Assembly (NCBI GenBank): GCA_905215815.1
Contig: CAJMRN010000001.1
Coordinates: 1-64,000, forward strand
Reading direction: 5' to 3'
Origin: an uncultured bacterium
GTDB taxonomy: Bacteria > Actinomycetota > Coriobacteriia > Coriobacteriales > Coriobacteriaceae
DNA: 64,000 nt
Shown: one piece after another, positions 52,490 through 60,098 of the stretch
How positions within the stretch are numbered: the stretch's first letter is position 1
Layout: every line of letters begins with the position of its first letter
Program-made: the position numbers and the translations under genes
The notes under the pieces: model-generated
What the model saw: only the letters and a program-made list of their open reading frames with translations
Database searches by the model: none
What the model was told of the DNA's origin: nothing

Positions 52490-52669
52490 ATGCAAAGGGT
52501 AACTCAATGAACGAAGCGAACATCGAGTATAGGGTTCGAGGTCCAATAAAAGCTTTGTTGCAGCTCAACCGACTCCGCAAGCAAACCGTTGTTGCAAGTC
52601 AACTCATTTCCGCTAAGAACTTCGAGGAGTGAGCAGACCGCATGCTGCATCTCAACTACGTCAACTTGG

Positions 52670-52803
52670 CTGCCCCGTAGCGAGGCCCCGGACCTTTGCT
52701 CGATATGAGTTCCGCACGAACAGGAGGCGCCAGTGGCGCCTCCGTCGTGAGCCAAGACTGTCCGAAATAGCGAGTAAAGGTCCGGGGCCTCGCTACGGGG
52801 CAG
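52670..52803. repeat. 33-bp near-perfect inverted repeat with nested hairpin downstream of nrdD
   Basis: CTGCCCCGTAGCGAGGCCCC and the following GGACCTTT at 52670-52702 are repeated in inverted orientation at 52770-52803 with one mismatch. Inside is a second perfect 9-bp hairpin (GGAGGCGCC at 52723-52731 and its complement to 52743). The structure starts 14 bp after the nrdD stop. It is a candidate strong terminator or a structured intergenic RNA. Confidence 0.8.
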
Positions 52804-52816
52804 CTTGGGATGGTTA

Positions 52817-55039
52817 TTAGAGATGCAGCACGCGGTCGCGGATCTCCTCGGTTCGACCCTGGTTCCAGAATTGAGTACCGATGTAGCCGCACGTACGACG
52901 GGCGACATTCATCTTCTCCTGATCGCGGTTGCCGCAGTTGGGGCACTCCCACACCAGCTTGCCGTCATCCTCGACAATCTTGATCTCGCCATCGTAGCCG
53001 CACACCTGGCAGTAATCGCTCTTGGTGTTGAGCTCGGCGTACATGATGTTGTCGTAGATGTACTGCATCACGCGAATGACAGCCTTGAGGTTGTCCTGCA
53101 TGTTGGGAACCTCGACGTAGGAAATGGCACCGCCCGGCGAAAGCTGCTGGAACATGCCCTCAAACTTGAGCTTATCGAAGGCATCGATCTCCTCGGACAC
53201 GTGGACGTGATAGCTGTTAGTAATGTAGCCCTTGTCCGTCACGCCCGGGATAATGCCAAAACGGCGCTGCAGGCACTTGGCAAACTTGTAGGTCGTCGAC
53301 TCCAGCGGCGTGCCGTACAGCGAGAAATCGATGTCGCTTTCGGCCTTCCACTCGGCGCATTTGTCGTTCATGTGCTGCATGACGGCCATGGCAAACGGCG
53401 TGCCTTCCTTCTCGGTGTGGCTGTGGCCCGTCATGTACTTGACGCACTCATACAGACCGGCATACCCCAGGCTGATGGTGGAATAGCCGCCCACGAGCAG
53501 TTTGTCGATCGTCTCGCCCTTCTTAAGGCGCGCCAGGGCGCCGTACTGCCACAGAATCGGTGCGGCATCCGAAAGCGTGCCCATCAGGCGCTCATGACGG
53601 CATAGCAGGGCACGATGGCACAGCTCAAGGCGCTCGTCGAAGATCTTCCAGAACTTGTCCATGTCCTGATGCGAGCTCAGTGCGACATCGGGCAGGTTGA
53701 TGGTCACAACACCCTGGTTAAAGCGGCCATAGTACTTAGGTTTGGTCGGGTCATAGTTCAGCGCGTTGGCAACATTGTTAAAGCCGTTGCCCGAACGGTC
53801 GGGCGTCAGGAAGCTGCGGCAACCCATGCAGGTGTAGCAATCGCCATTGCCGGCGGTCTCACCCTTAGACAGCTTGAGCTCACGCATCTTCTTCTCAGAG
53901 ATGTAGTCGGGCACCATGCGCTTGGCAGTGCACTTGGCAGCCAGCTGGGTCAGGTAGAAGTACGGGGAATTCTCGTGAACGTTATCGTCCTCGAGCACAT
54001 AGATAAGCTTGGGGAATGCCGGGGTAATCCACACGCCGGCCTCGTTCTTAACGCCCTCGTAGCGCTGGCGAAGCGTCTCCTCCACGATCATGGCAAGGTC
54101 GTGCTTCTCCTGAGGCGTACGGGCCTCGTTAAGATACATAAAGACCGTCACGAACGGTGCCTGGCCATTCGTGGTCATAAGCGTCACGACCTGATACTGA
54201 ATCGTCTGGACGCCGCGACGGATCTCGTCACGCAGACGGTCCTCAACGACCTCACGGACCTTTTCGGGAGATGCGGAAACGCCGAGCTCCTCAAGCTCGC
54301 GAGCAACCTCGCCGCGAATCTTTTGACGGCTCACCTCGACGAACGGGGCGAGATGAGTCAGCGAAATCGACTGGCCGCCGTATTGGGAGGAAGCAACCTG
54401 GGCGATGATCTGCGTCGCGATGTTGCAGGCCGTCGAGAAGCTGTGCGGCTTCTCAATCAGCGTACCCGAGATAACAGTACCGTTCTGGAGCATATCCTCC
54501 AGGTTCACCAGGTCGCAGTTATGCATGTGCTGGGCAAAGTAGTCCGAATCGTGGAAGTGAATCAGGCCCTCGTTGTGAGCATCCACGATCTCCTGGGGCA
54601 GCAGCACGCGCTGCGTCAGGTCCTTGGAAATCTCGCCGGCCATGTAGTCGCGCTGAACGGAGTTGACGGTCGGGTTCTTGTTAGAGTTCTCCTGCTTAAC
54701 CTCTTCGTTGTTGCATTCGATCAGCGACAGAATCTTGTCGTCGGTCGTGTTCTTTTGGCGCTTTAGGCTCTGAACATAGCGATAGATGATGTAGTGGCGA
54801 GCGACCTCGTAGCAGTCGAGACGCATAATCTCGTCCTCGACCAAATCCTGGATCTCCTCGACCGATACGGTGTGACCGGCCTTCTCACATGCCTCGGCGA
54901 CGTTTTGTGCCGCATAGATCACCTGGCGGTCGGTAAGGCGAGAGCCTTCCTCGACCTCCAAGTTTGCGGCGCGAATCGCATTGACGATCTTATCGATGTC
55001 AAAGGTAACCTCGGTGCCGCTGCGCTTGATGATCTTCAT
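52817..55039 (-). CDS. nrdD: anaerobic ribonucleoside-triphosphate reductase
   Basis: The 740-residue class III reductase makes dNTPs without oxygen. It has an N-terminal ATP-cone (KIIKRSGTEVTFDIDKIVNA), the catalytic Cys region (NIATQIIAQVASSQYGGQS, THLAPFVEVSRQKIRGE), and CYTCMGCRSFLTPDRSGNGF. The C-terminal zinc Cys (CQVCGYDGEI, WECPNCGNRDQE) and glycyl-radical motif RRTCGYIGTQFWNQGR complete it. GAAAGAGG precedes the ATG at 55039. The promoter region carries tandem NrdR boxes at 55263-55310. Confidence 0.97.
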   Translation of the reverse strand: MKIIKRSGTEVTFDIDKIVNAIRAANLEVEEGSRLTDRQVIYAAQNVAEACEKAGHTVSVEEIQDLVEDEIMRLDCYEVARHYIIYRYVQSLKRQKNTTDDKILSLIECNNEEVKQENSNKNPTVNSVQRDYMAGEISKDLTQRVLLPQEIVDAHNEGLIHFHDSDYFAQHMHNCDLVNLEDMLQNGTVISGTLIEKPHSFSTACNIATQIIAQVASSQYGGQSISLTHLAPFVEVSRQKIRGEVARELEELGVSASPEKVREVVEDRLRDEIRRGVQTIQYQVVTLMTTNGQAPFVTVFMYLNEARTPQEKHDLAMIVEETLRQRYEGVKNEAGVWITPAFPKLIYVLEDDNVHENSPYFYLTQLAAKCTAKRMVPDYISEKKMRELKLSKGETAGNGDCYTCMGCRSFLTPDRSGNGFNNVANALNYDPTKPKYYGRFNQGVVTINLPDVALSSHQDMDKFWKIFDERLELCHRALLCRHERLMGTLSDAAPILWQYGALARLKKGETIDKLLVGGYSTISLGYAGLYECVKYMTGHSHTEKEGTPFAMAVMQHMNDKCAEWKAESDIDFSLYGTPLESTTYKFAKCLQRRFGIIPGVTDKGYITNSYHVHVSEEIDAFDKLKFEGMFQQLSPGGAISYVEVPNMQDNLKAVIRVMQYIYDNIMYAELNTKSDYCQVCGYDGEIKIVEDDGKLVWECPNCGNRDQEKMNVARRTCGYIGTQFWNQGRTEEIRDRVLHL

Positions 55040-55262
55040 CCTCTTGCCTCTTTCGCATCGTAGCCTCATTGCGCTTCAGAGCCAAACGATGCCTGGCAGG
55101 GCTTACCCTGTCTTGCGGCGCCGTCGCGCAATCTGTGTTTTCGATAACCATAGACCCTCATGCGGACAATCCTCGCAGCCGATCAAGGGGCTCAAAGATC
55201 CATCCAAATGGGGCGAATAAGGTTCTCGCTCTCTGTCCGTCATCTATCATACGACAAAGAGG

Positions 55263-55310
55263 CATCTATATCCTGTATTCATTTTTTAAGTTAAACACAA
55301 CATATAGTGT
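55263..55310. promoter_or_regulatory. tandem NrdR boxes in nrdD promoter
   Basis: ACACAACATATAGTGT at 55295-55310 matches the NrdR-box consensus almost perfectly (its reverse complement reads ACACTATATGTTGTGT). A weaker copy (CATCTATATCCTGTAT) lies at 55263-55278, 32 bp away. This tandem spacing of about three helical turns is diagnostic of NrdR control. A possible minus-strand promoter (TTAACT, 18 bp, TATAGA) overlaps. Confidence 0.75.
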
Positions 55311-55662
55311 TTCAGCAGGTAAAAGTAATTAGTCAATTTGCAGACGCATTAAAAATGAAGGCCTCTTGGTAGGCTGCTAAAACGTTATCAACTCGACTAC
55401 CTGCGCGGCAGTTTTGAAACCCCCTCAACCGAGTCGCCGCCAAATAGCACCAAAATCAAGCCGCTCGCGCTAAAAGAATCCAAAAGTTTGTCCTTGACCA
55501 ACATGTTGCGGTCGTGCCTTGCCGAGCCTCATGCAACCGCGGCACGAATCTTGAAAGATATGTGTATGCAAGCGGAGAAGATGAGAGTTTCCTCGGATGA
55601 CTACTGAGAAGCATCCCGGAAGAGCAAAAAACTCGAAATTTGGTGACGTATTTGGCAACCAA
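55311..55662. other. intergenic stretch between nrdD promoter and tRNA-Val
   Basis: No convincing gene was seen. A 35-codon frame on the minus strand (55397-55504) has no ribosome site and is not reported. Confidence 0.4.
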
Positions 55663-55694
55663 AACAAAACAGCCCAGAGACATAGCCTCTGAGC
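55663..55694 (-). terminator. terminator after tRNA-Val
   Basis: An 8-bp stem (55672-55679 with 55687-55694, one G-U) is followed on the minus strand by TGTTTTGTTTTGG. It ends the tRNA-Gly/tRNA-Val unit. Confidence 0.7.
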
Positions 55695-55704
55695 TGCGAA
55701 CATT

Positions 55705-55779
55705 TGGTGGGCGTTAGAAGATTTGAACTTCTGACCTCTTCCGTGTCAGGGAAGCGCTCTCCCCCTGAGCTAAACGCCC
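55705..55779 (-). tRNA. tRNA-Val(GAC)
   Basis: The 75-base cloverleaf has acceptor GGGCGTT/AACGCCC. The anticodon arm is CTTCC-CTGACAC-GGAAG, giving anticodon GAC. The T arm has the GTTCAAATC loop, and CCA is encoded. It lies three bases downstream of tRNA-Gly, probably in one transcript. Confidence 0.95.
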
Positions 55780-55782
55780 AAA

Positions 55783-55858
55783 TGGAGCGGACAACGGGGC
55801 TCGAACCCGCGACCCCAACCTTGGCAAGGTTGTGCTCTACCAACTGAGCCATGTCCGC
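55783..55858 (-). tRNA. tRNA-Gly(GCC)
   Basis: The 76-base cloverleaf has the anticodon arm CAACC-TTGCCAA-GGTTG (GCC). The T arm is GCGGG-TTCGAGC-CCCGT and CCA is encoded. A second copy of its 3' end occurs alone at 56158-56175. Confidence 0.96.
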
Positions 55859-56157
55859 CTGCGAGGATTTAATATACGGGATGATTAACCCAAATGCAAG
55901 AATTATTTTCGAATAATTTGAAAATAGTTCCCGATACCGATGACCCCCGCCTGCTTTGCCGTTCATTACATTGGAAGGACGGAGATCACGGGGAAAGAGC
56001 CCCAGCAGCGAGCGACGTCCCAGTGCCCCGGATCACCTCAAAGCAAGCGGGCGTAGGCCGGATGGCCACGCCCGTGAAGCTGAGGGGCAAGATGGGGTGC
56101 CCGGAGCCCGCGCAGCGTCAACAAAAAACGCGGTTCGTTAGAACCGCGTAAAATTAG
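55859..56157. other. GC-rich stretch without recognised gene
   Basis: About 250 bases of GC-rich sequence (55940-56110) separate tRNA-Gly from an orphan minus-strand terminator. Frames exist on both strands but none has a ribosome site or recognisable protein. It could hold a structured RNA or be a dispersed repeat; I could not match either. Confidence 0.4.
56122..56149 (-). terminator. orphan terminator on minus strand
   Basis: A perfect 9-bp stem (56128-56136 with 56141-56149) and GTTA loop are followed on the minus strand by TTTTTTG. The nearest upstream transcript on that strand is the broken tRNA-Gly copy. Confidence 0.7.
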
Positions 56158-56175
56158 TGGAGCGGACAACGGGGC
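56158..56175 (-). pseudogene. 3' fragment of tRNA-Gly
   Basis: Eighteen bases (TGGAGCGGACAACGGGGC on the plus strand) are identical to the CCA end of tRNA-Gly(GCC) at 55783-55800. Beyond them the sequence changes abruptly to a GC-rich, hairpin-forming stretch (56176-56280). The rest of the tRNA is missing. This looks like a disrupted second tRNA-Gly copy or an attachment-site remnant. Confidence 0.6.
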
Positions 56176-56310
56176 GTCCGCGTATCCGCTTCGCGGATCC
56201 GCACCGGCTTCGCCCGCCTGCCGGCGCGCTCGCCCGCTCGCTACGGACGCTCCGCGTCCGCTTCACGCTCGCGCCTCGACCGAGGTTCGAATCCATGGGA
56301 TGCCGCCATA
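56176..56310. repeat. GC-rich hairpin-forming stretch
   Basis: The segment contains a near-palindrome GCGTATCCGC-TTC-GCGGATCCGC (56180-56203) followed by repeated CGCTCGC/CGCTCC-type words. It is not coding by any visible sign. It replaces the body of the broken tRNA-Gly. Confidence 0.45.
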
Positions 56311-56337
56311 AAAGAAAAGCCCCCGTTGCCGGAGGCT
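56311..56337 (-). terminator. terminator after tRNA-Arg
   Basis: A 7-bp stem with one G-U (56318-56324 with 56331-56337) is followed on the minus strand by TTTTCTTTT, 11 bp past the tRNA. Confidence 0.7.
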
Positions 56338-56348
56338 TCAAGTTCGAT

Positions 56349-56425
56349 TGGTGCGGCGTATAGGATTCGAACCTATGACGTTCTGATTCGTAGTCAGACC
56401 CTCTATCCAGCTGAGGTAACGCCGC
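56349..56425 (-). tRNA. tRNA-Arg(ACG)
   Basis: The 77-base cloverleaf has acceptor GCGGCGT and the anticodon arm TCTGA-CTACGAA-TCAGA (ACG). The T arm has TTCGAAT and CCA is encoded. It is followed by its own terminator. Confidence 0.95.
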
Positions 56426-56499
56426 AGCGCAAGACATATAAAACCACTTTAGTTAGTTGGAGTCAAGCACAATCCCAAACTTTTTTGAGAATATGTTCC

Positions 56500-56877
56500 T
56501 CACGCAGCTCCGCATGCGCCAGCGTCCCCCATGCGATCAATCGGCTTTTCAACCACATCGAACCCAGCACCGAGCTCCCTCAAAAGCGAGCGCACCCGCT
56601 GGGCACAGTCATAATCGGCAAACGAGATACTCAGCATGCGCGCCACCTGGTTAGAAGTCTCAACTCCATAGAACCGCTCAAGTGCCACAAGCCCCTCGTG
56701 TGTCACAAAGGTCTCGACTACATGCGGCGACTCCTCAAAGCACCATTGGGTCAACGGACCCTCGCTCGTCTGCCGCACCACCAAACCACCCATACCGGAT
56801 GGCTCACACGTAACTAGTAGGTGCTCCCCACCTTCATCGCTCTCAAACAAAACTACCCGCTCATCAAACAGCTCCAT
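56500..56877 (-). CDS. hypothetical protein (125 aa)
   Basis: The 125-residue soluble acidic protein starts MELFDERVVLFESDEGGEHL and was not recognised. It has alternating strand-like segments (GGLVVRQTSEGPL, WCFEESPHVVETFVTHEGL) and a final Ala/Gly-rich end. GAAGGGG precedes the ATG. It lies alone between tRNA-Arg and the serS terminator. The composition and codon use resemble the surrounding genes, so it is probably real. Confidence 0.6.
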   Translation of the reverse strand: MELFDERVVLFESDEGGEHLLVTCEPSGMGGLVVRQTSEGPLTQWCFEESPHVVETFVTHEGLVALERFYGVETSNQVARMLSISFADYDCAQRVRSLLRELGAGFDVVEKPIDRMGDAGACGAA

Positions 56878-57000
56878 CGCATCCCCTTCCTCTCGCTTCT
56901 ATTTAACAAAAGCATAGCAGGTAGATGCCTGTATACAGAACGTTTGTTCGTGTGTTTTTTATTGAGCTGTCCGCGCGATATGGTAAAGCTCCGCACACAA

Positions 57001-57028
57001 AAAGGGCGCCCCAGAAAGGAGCGCCCTT
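57001..57028 (-). terminator. terminator after serS
   Basis: An 8-bp core stem (57002-57009 with 57021-57028) is followed on the minus strand by TTTTTG, 23 bp past the stop. Confidence 0.75.
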
Positions 57029-57050
57029 GCAAATCGCTTATGCAGGCAAC

Positions 57051-58334
57051 CTACGCAACCGGCTCGATCTTCTCGAGGCCGCCCATGTAAGGACGAAGAA
57101 CCTCGGGGACCGTGATGGTGCCGTCGGCGTTCTGGTAGTTCTCCAGAATGGCGGCCATGGTGCGGCCAGCCGGCAGGCCGGAACCGTTGAGGGTGTGCAG
57201 GTAGCGCGAGCCCTTGAAGTTCTCGGGGTCGCGATACTTGATGTTGGCGCGACGGGCCTGGAAATCGCCGCAGTTAGAGCAGGAGCTGATCTCCTTGTAG
57301 GCGTTATAGCTCGGCAGCCAGACCTCGATGTCGTAGGTCTGACGGGCAGAGAAGCCCAGGTCGCCGGTGCACAGGCTAATCACGCGATACGGAAGGCCCA
57401 GCTGCTGAAGCAGGAACTCGGCCTCGGCGGTCATGCTCTCGAGCTCCTCGTCGGACTCCTCCGGCTTGGCAAACTTGACCATCTCGACCTTGTCGAACTC
57501 GTGCTGGCGGATGATGCCGCGGGTGTCGCGGCCAGCGGAGCCGGCTTCCTCGCGGAAGCAGGGGGTGAAGGCGGTGTAGCGGCGCGGCAGGGTATCAGCA
57601 TCGAGAACCTCGCCGGCGTGCAGGTTGGTAAGCACGACCTCGGCGGTGGGGATCAGGAAGTTGTCGCCCGAGACGTGATAGGCGTCGTCCTCGAACTTGG
57701 GCAGCTGACCCGTGCCAAACATGGTCTGACGCTTGACGACGATGGGCGGCCACCACTCCTTAAAGCCACGGCTGGTGTGCGTGTCAAGGAAGAAGTTGAT
57801 GAGGGCGCGCTCAAGACGGGCGCCGGCGCCACCGAGAACGGTAAAGCGGCTGCCGGAGAGCTTGTTGCCGCGCTCAAAATCGAGGATGTCGAGGTCGGTG
57901 CCCAGGTCCCAGTGCGGCTTAAAGTCGAAGTCGAACTCGCGCGGGGTGCCCCAACGACGGCGCTCGATGTTCTCGTCCTCATCCTTGCCGTACGGCGTGG
58001 CCTCGCAAGGGATGTTGGGAAGGTGAGCCATAAAGTCGTACTGCTCCTGCTCGAGAGCGGTGCGGCGCTCGGCCAGACCGTCAATCTTCTCGTTGACGGC
58101 GCGCACGGCCTCCTTGGCGGCCTCGGCCTCGTCCTTCTTGCCCTCCTTCATCAGGGCGCCAATCTTCTTGGACTCGGCGTTACGCGTGGCCTGGAGCTCC
58201 TCGACCTCGGTGATGACGGCACGGCGCTCGTCGTCGAGTTCAAAGAACTTCTCGCGATCCCAAGACGTCTGGCGATTTGCCATGGCGGTATCGATGGCAT
58301 CGGGGTTCTCGCGAACAAACTTGATATCAAGCAT
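57051..58334 (-). CDS. serS: seryl-tRNA synthetase
   Basis: The 427-residue class II synthetase has the N-terminal coiled-coil arm (about residues 25-105, with [20 protein letters not shown]) that grips the long variable arm of tRNA-Ser. Motif 2 is [18 protein letters not shown] with [12 protein letters not shown], and motif 3 is [25 protein letters not shown] lies before the ATG at 58334; the frame opens nine codons further upstream without a better site. No T-box leader is visible. The small membrane protein gene is divergent. Confidence 0.96.
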   Translation of the reverse strand: MLDIKFVRENPDAIDTAMANRQTSWDREKFFELDDERRAVITEVEELQATRNAESKKIGALMKEGKKDEAEAAKEAVRAVNEKIDGLAERRTALEQEQYDFMAHLPNIPCEATPYGKDEDENIERRRWGTPREFDFDFKPHWDLGTDLDILDFERGNKLSGSRFTVLGGAGARLERALINFFLDTHTSRGFKEWWPPIVVKRQTMFGTGQLPKFEDDAYHVSGDNFLIPTAEVVLTNLHAGEVLDADTLPRRYTAFTPCFREEAGSAGRDTRGIIRQHEFDKVEMVKFAKPEESDEELESMTAEAEFLLQQLGLPYRVISLCTGDLGFSARQTYDIEVWLPSYNAYKEISSCSNCGDFQARRANIKYRDPENFKGSRYLHTLNGSGLPAGRTMAAILENYQNADGTITVPEVLRPYMGGLEKIEPVA

Positions 58335-58445
58335 TAGATCCTCCGGCGATATACATTCCATTTAGGTTGCAACCTTGTACATGTATGGGCAAGTATATAC
58401 TTATGAGCGTTTACGACCCAACCCAACTACGCAAGAAGGCACCCA

Positions 58446-58619
58446 ATGGACGCAGTTTTTTCCTTTTTGTTTGGCACCCGCACCGGTTTTGCCATCCTTT
58501 TCGCCGGCGGCATCCTACTGTTTGCGATTCTTGCCTTTGTAATGGAGAAGCGCACCCATAAGATGTATGTCGACCGTGGCCCCAAGTCCGAGGACGAAGA
58601 AGACGGCTTCTGGGACTAG
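58446..58619 (+). CDS. small membrane protein (57 aa)
   Basis: The 57-codon frame encodes MDAVFSFLFGTRTGFAILFA, then GGILLFAILAFVMEKRTHKM with a single TM helix, and a very acidic tail (GPKSEDEEDGFWD). AAGAAGG lies six bases before the ATG. It is divergent from serS and is followed by a strong hairpin terminator. It has no recognised family; the tail could recruit a cytoplasmic partner (inference). Confidence 0.6.
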   Translation: MDAVFSFLFGTRTGFAILFAGGILLFAILAFVMEKRTHKMYVDRGPKSEDEEDGFWD

Positions 58620-58620
58620 C

Positions 58621-58656
58621 CTGCCAAAAAGAGACAGGCTTATTTTGGTCGGTTTT
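58621..58656. repeat. GGGACAGG-family repeat arm
   Basis: This segment (TGCCAAAAAGAGACAGGCTT then ATTTTGGTCGG) resembles the arm at 21813. Its inverted partner lies at 58741-58775. Together they bracket a terminator hairpin. Confidence 0.65.
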
Positions 58657-58670
58657 ATCTGGGCAAACGC

Positions 58671-58713
58671 AAGCGCCCCGCAACTGGAATTGAGCCAGTT
58701 GCGGGGCGCTTTT
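58671..58713 (+). terminator. terminator after small membrane protein gene
   Basis: A perfect 17-bp stem (58671-58687 with 58695-58711) is followed by TTTTC on the plus strand. Confidence 0.85.
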
Positions 58714-58740
58714 CGTACATGCAACAAAACCGCAGGAAAA

Positions 58741-58775
58741 AACCTGCCAAAAAAAACCTGTCCCTAAATGGCGGG
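58741..58775. repeat. GGGACAGG-family repeat arm, inverted
   Basis: This is the inverted partner of 58621-58656 (AACCTGCCAAAAAAAACCTG then TCCCTAAATGG). It ends three bases before the proC stop codon. Confidence 0.65.
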
Positions 58776-58777
58776 TT

Positions 58778-59548
58778 TTACTGGAGGGTGGCGTCGATGG
58801 CCTTGACCAGAGCGCTGCGCATGCCGGCGTCCTCGAGCGCGACGACGCCCTTGATGGTGGCGCCACCGGGTGAGCATACGGCATCCTTCATCGCCGCAGG
58901 ATGCTGGCCAGTCGCAAGCTGTAGCTTTGCCGTGCCCAGCACCATCTGGCTCACAATGCGATAGGCATCGGCGCGCGGGATACCGTGCTTGACGGCCGCG
59001 TCGCCCAAGGCCTCAATCGCCATGGCGACAAATGCCGGTGCGCAACCGCCCACGGTACCGCCCACAAACAGCAGACTCGAATCGAGCTCGACGACGGTGC
59101 CAAGCTTACCGAGCAGGTCGAGCACCACGGCACGCTGCTCGCCGTTGAGCGTAGAGGACTTCTCGCAGGCGATGACGCCCTCGCCCACCGAAACCGGCGT
59201 GTTGGGCACCGTCGAAATATGTGCGACACCCGGCAGGACCTTTTCCCACTTGGCGCTATCCCAAGTCCAGGCGACCGAAAGGACAACCTTGTCGGCAAGG
59301 GTGTCCTTGAACGAAGCGAAGACCTTCTCGATCATGTACGGCTTGACCGCAGCAACCACGATATCGGATGCAGCGACAACCTCCGCCGCATCACGACAGG
59401 CAACTATCCCACGCGCCTTACAACGCTCGACCAAGGCGTCGTAGTGGCCCGCGCAGGCGCACATATCGCTCGCAGCCACACCGGCGGCGATCCAGCCATC
59501 GGCCATAGCGCTCGCCATATTGCCAAAACCGACAAATCCGATCTTCAT
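58778..59548 (-). CDS. proC: pyrroline-5-carboxylate reductase
   Basis: The 256-residue enzyme makes proline from pyrroline-5-carboxylate using NAD(P)H. It has the Rossmann loop IGFVGFGNMASAMADGWI, AVKPYMIEKVFASF, and the family signature PNTPVSVGEGVIACEKSSTL. The C-terminal dimer domain carries GGCAPAFVAMAIEALGDAAV and DAVCSPGGATIKGVVALEDA. It is slightly shorter than typical ProC (about 265-275). rlmH lies 73 bp upstream on the same strand. Confidence 0.93.
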   Translation of the reverse strand: MKIGFVGFGNMASAMADGWIAAGVAASDMCACAGHYDALVERCKARGIVACRDAAEVVAASDIVVAAVKPYMIEKVFASFKDTLADKVVLSVAWTWDSAKWEKVLPGVAHISTVPNTPVSVGEGVIACEKSSTLNGEQRAVVLDLLGKLGTVVELDSSLLFVGGTVGGCAPAFVAMAIEALGDAAVKHGIPRADAYRIVSQMVLGTAKLQLATGQHPAAMKDAVCSPGGATIKGVVALEDAGMRSALVKAIDATLQ

Positions 59549-59621
59549 ATCTCATAGTCCTCTCAGACACGCTCTTCAAAACGAAAGCTATTGTCCCACG
59601 GCATTGTTTCGTATTGCCGAC

Positions 59622-60092
59622 CTATTTGTGATACGGCTCGCCACGGCTAATCTTGCAGGCGCGGTAGATTTGCTCCAGCAGCACCACGCGCGCCAGGTTA
59701 TGCGGCAAGGTAATACGTCCAAAGCTGAGCATCTCGTCGGCTCGTGTGCGCACGTCATCGCTCACGCCGTCCGATCCACCAATCACAAAGGCGATGTCGC
59801 TGTTACCACGCAGCATAAGATCGTCGAGCCGCGCCGAAAGCTCCTCGCTCGAGCGCTCTTTGCCCTCAATGGCAAGCAGGATCACATGCGCTCGAGGCGG
59901 CAGGGCTGCAAGAATCGCCGCCCCCTCCTTGTCGCGTGCGGCATCCACGCCGCCCGCCTTAGCCGGGTCGATATCGGCCACCTCGCGGATATCCACCTTG
60001 GCATAGGCACCTAGGCGCTTGGTGTACTCAGCGCACGCGTCCTTCCAAAAGCGCTCCTTGAGCTTACCGACGCAAACGACGGTGTATTTCAC
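59622..60092 (-). CDS. rlmH: 23S rRNA pseudouridine-1915 N3-methyltransferase
   Basis: The 156-residue SPOUT methyltransferase methylates pseudouridine 1915 in helix 69 of 23S rRNA. Features are YTVVCVGKLKERFWKDACAE at the start, ILLAIEGKERSSEELSARLD, the knot FVIGGSDGVSDDVRTRADEM, and the C-terminal ARVVLLEQIYRACKISRGEP with YHK. The length and ends match RlmH exactly. It follows the SPFH gene by six bases on the same strand. Confidence 0.95.
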   Translation of the reverse strand: MKYTVVCVGKLKERFWKDACAEYTKRLGAYAKVDIREVADIDPAKAGGVDAARDKEGAAILAALPPRAHVILLAIEGKERSSEELSARLDDLMLRGNSDIAFVIGGSDGVSDDVRTRADEMLSFGRITLPHNLARVVLLEQIYRACKISRGEPYHK

Positions 60093-60098
60093 GCGCGT

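Noticed and set aside
52504..52908. Frames across the nrdD-nrdG gap
   Set aside because: They run through long inverted repeats and lack ribosome sites; read better as structured non-coding DNA.
55397..55504. 35-codon minus-strand frame between nrdD and tRNA-Val
   Set aside because: No ribosome binding site, no homology and no terminator of its own.
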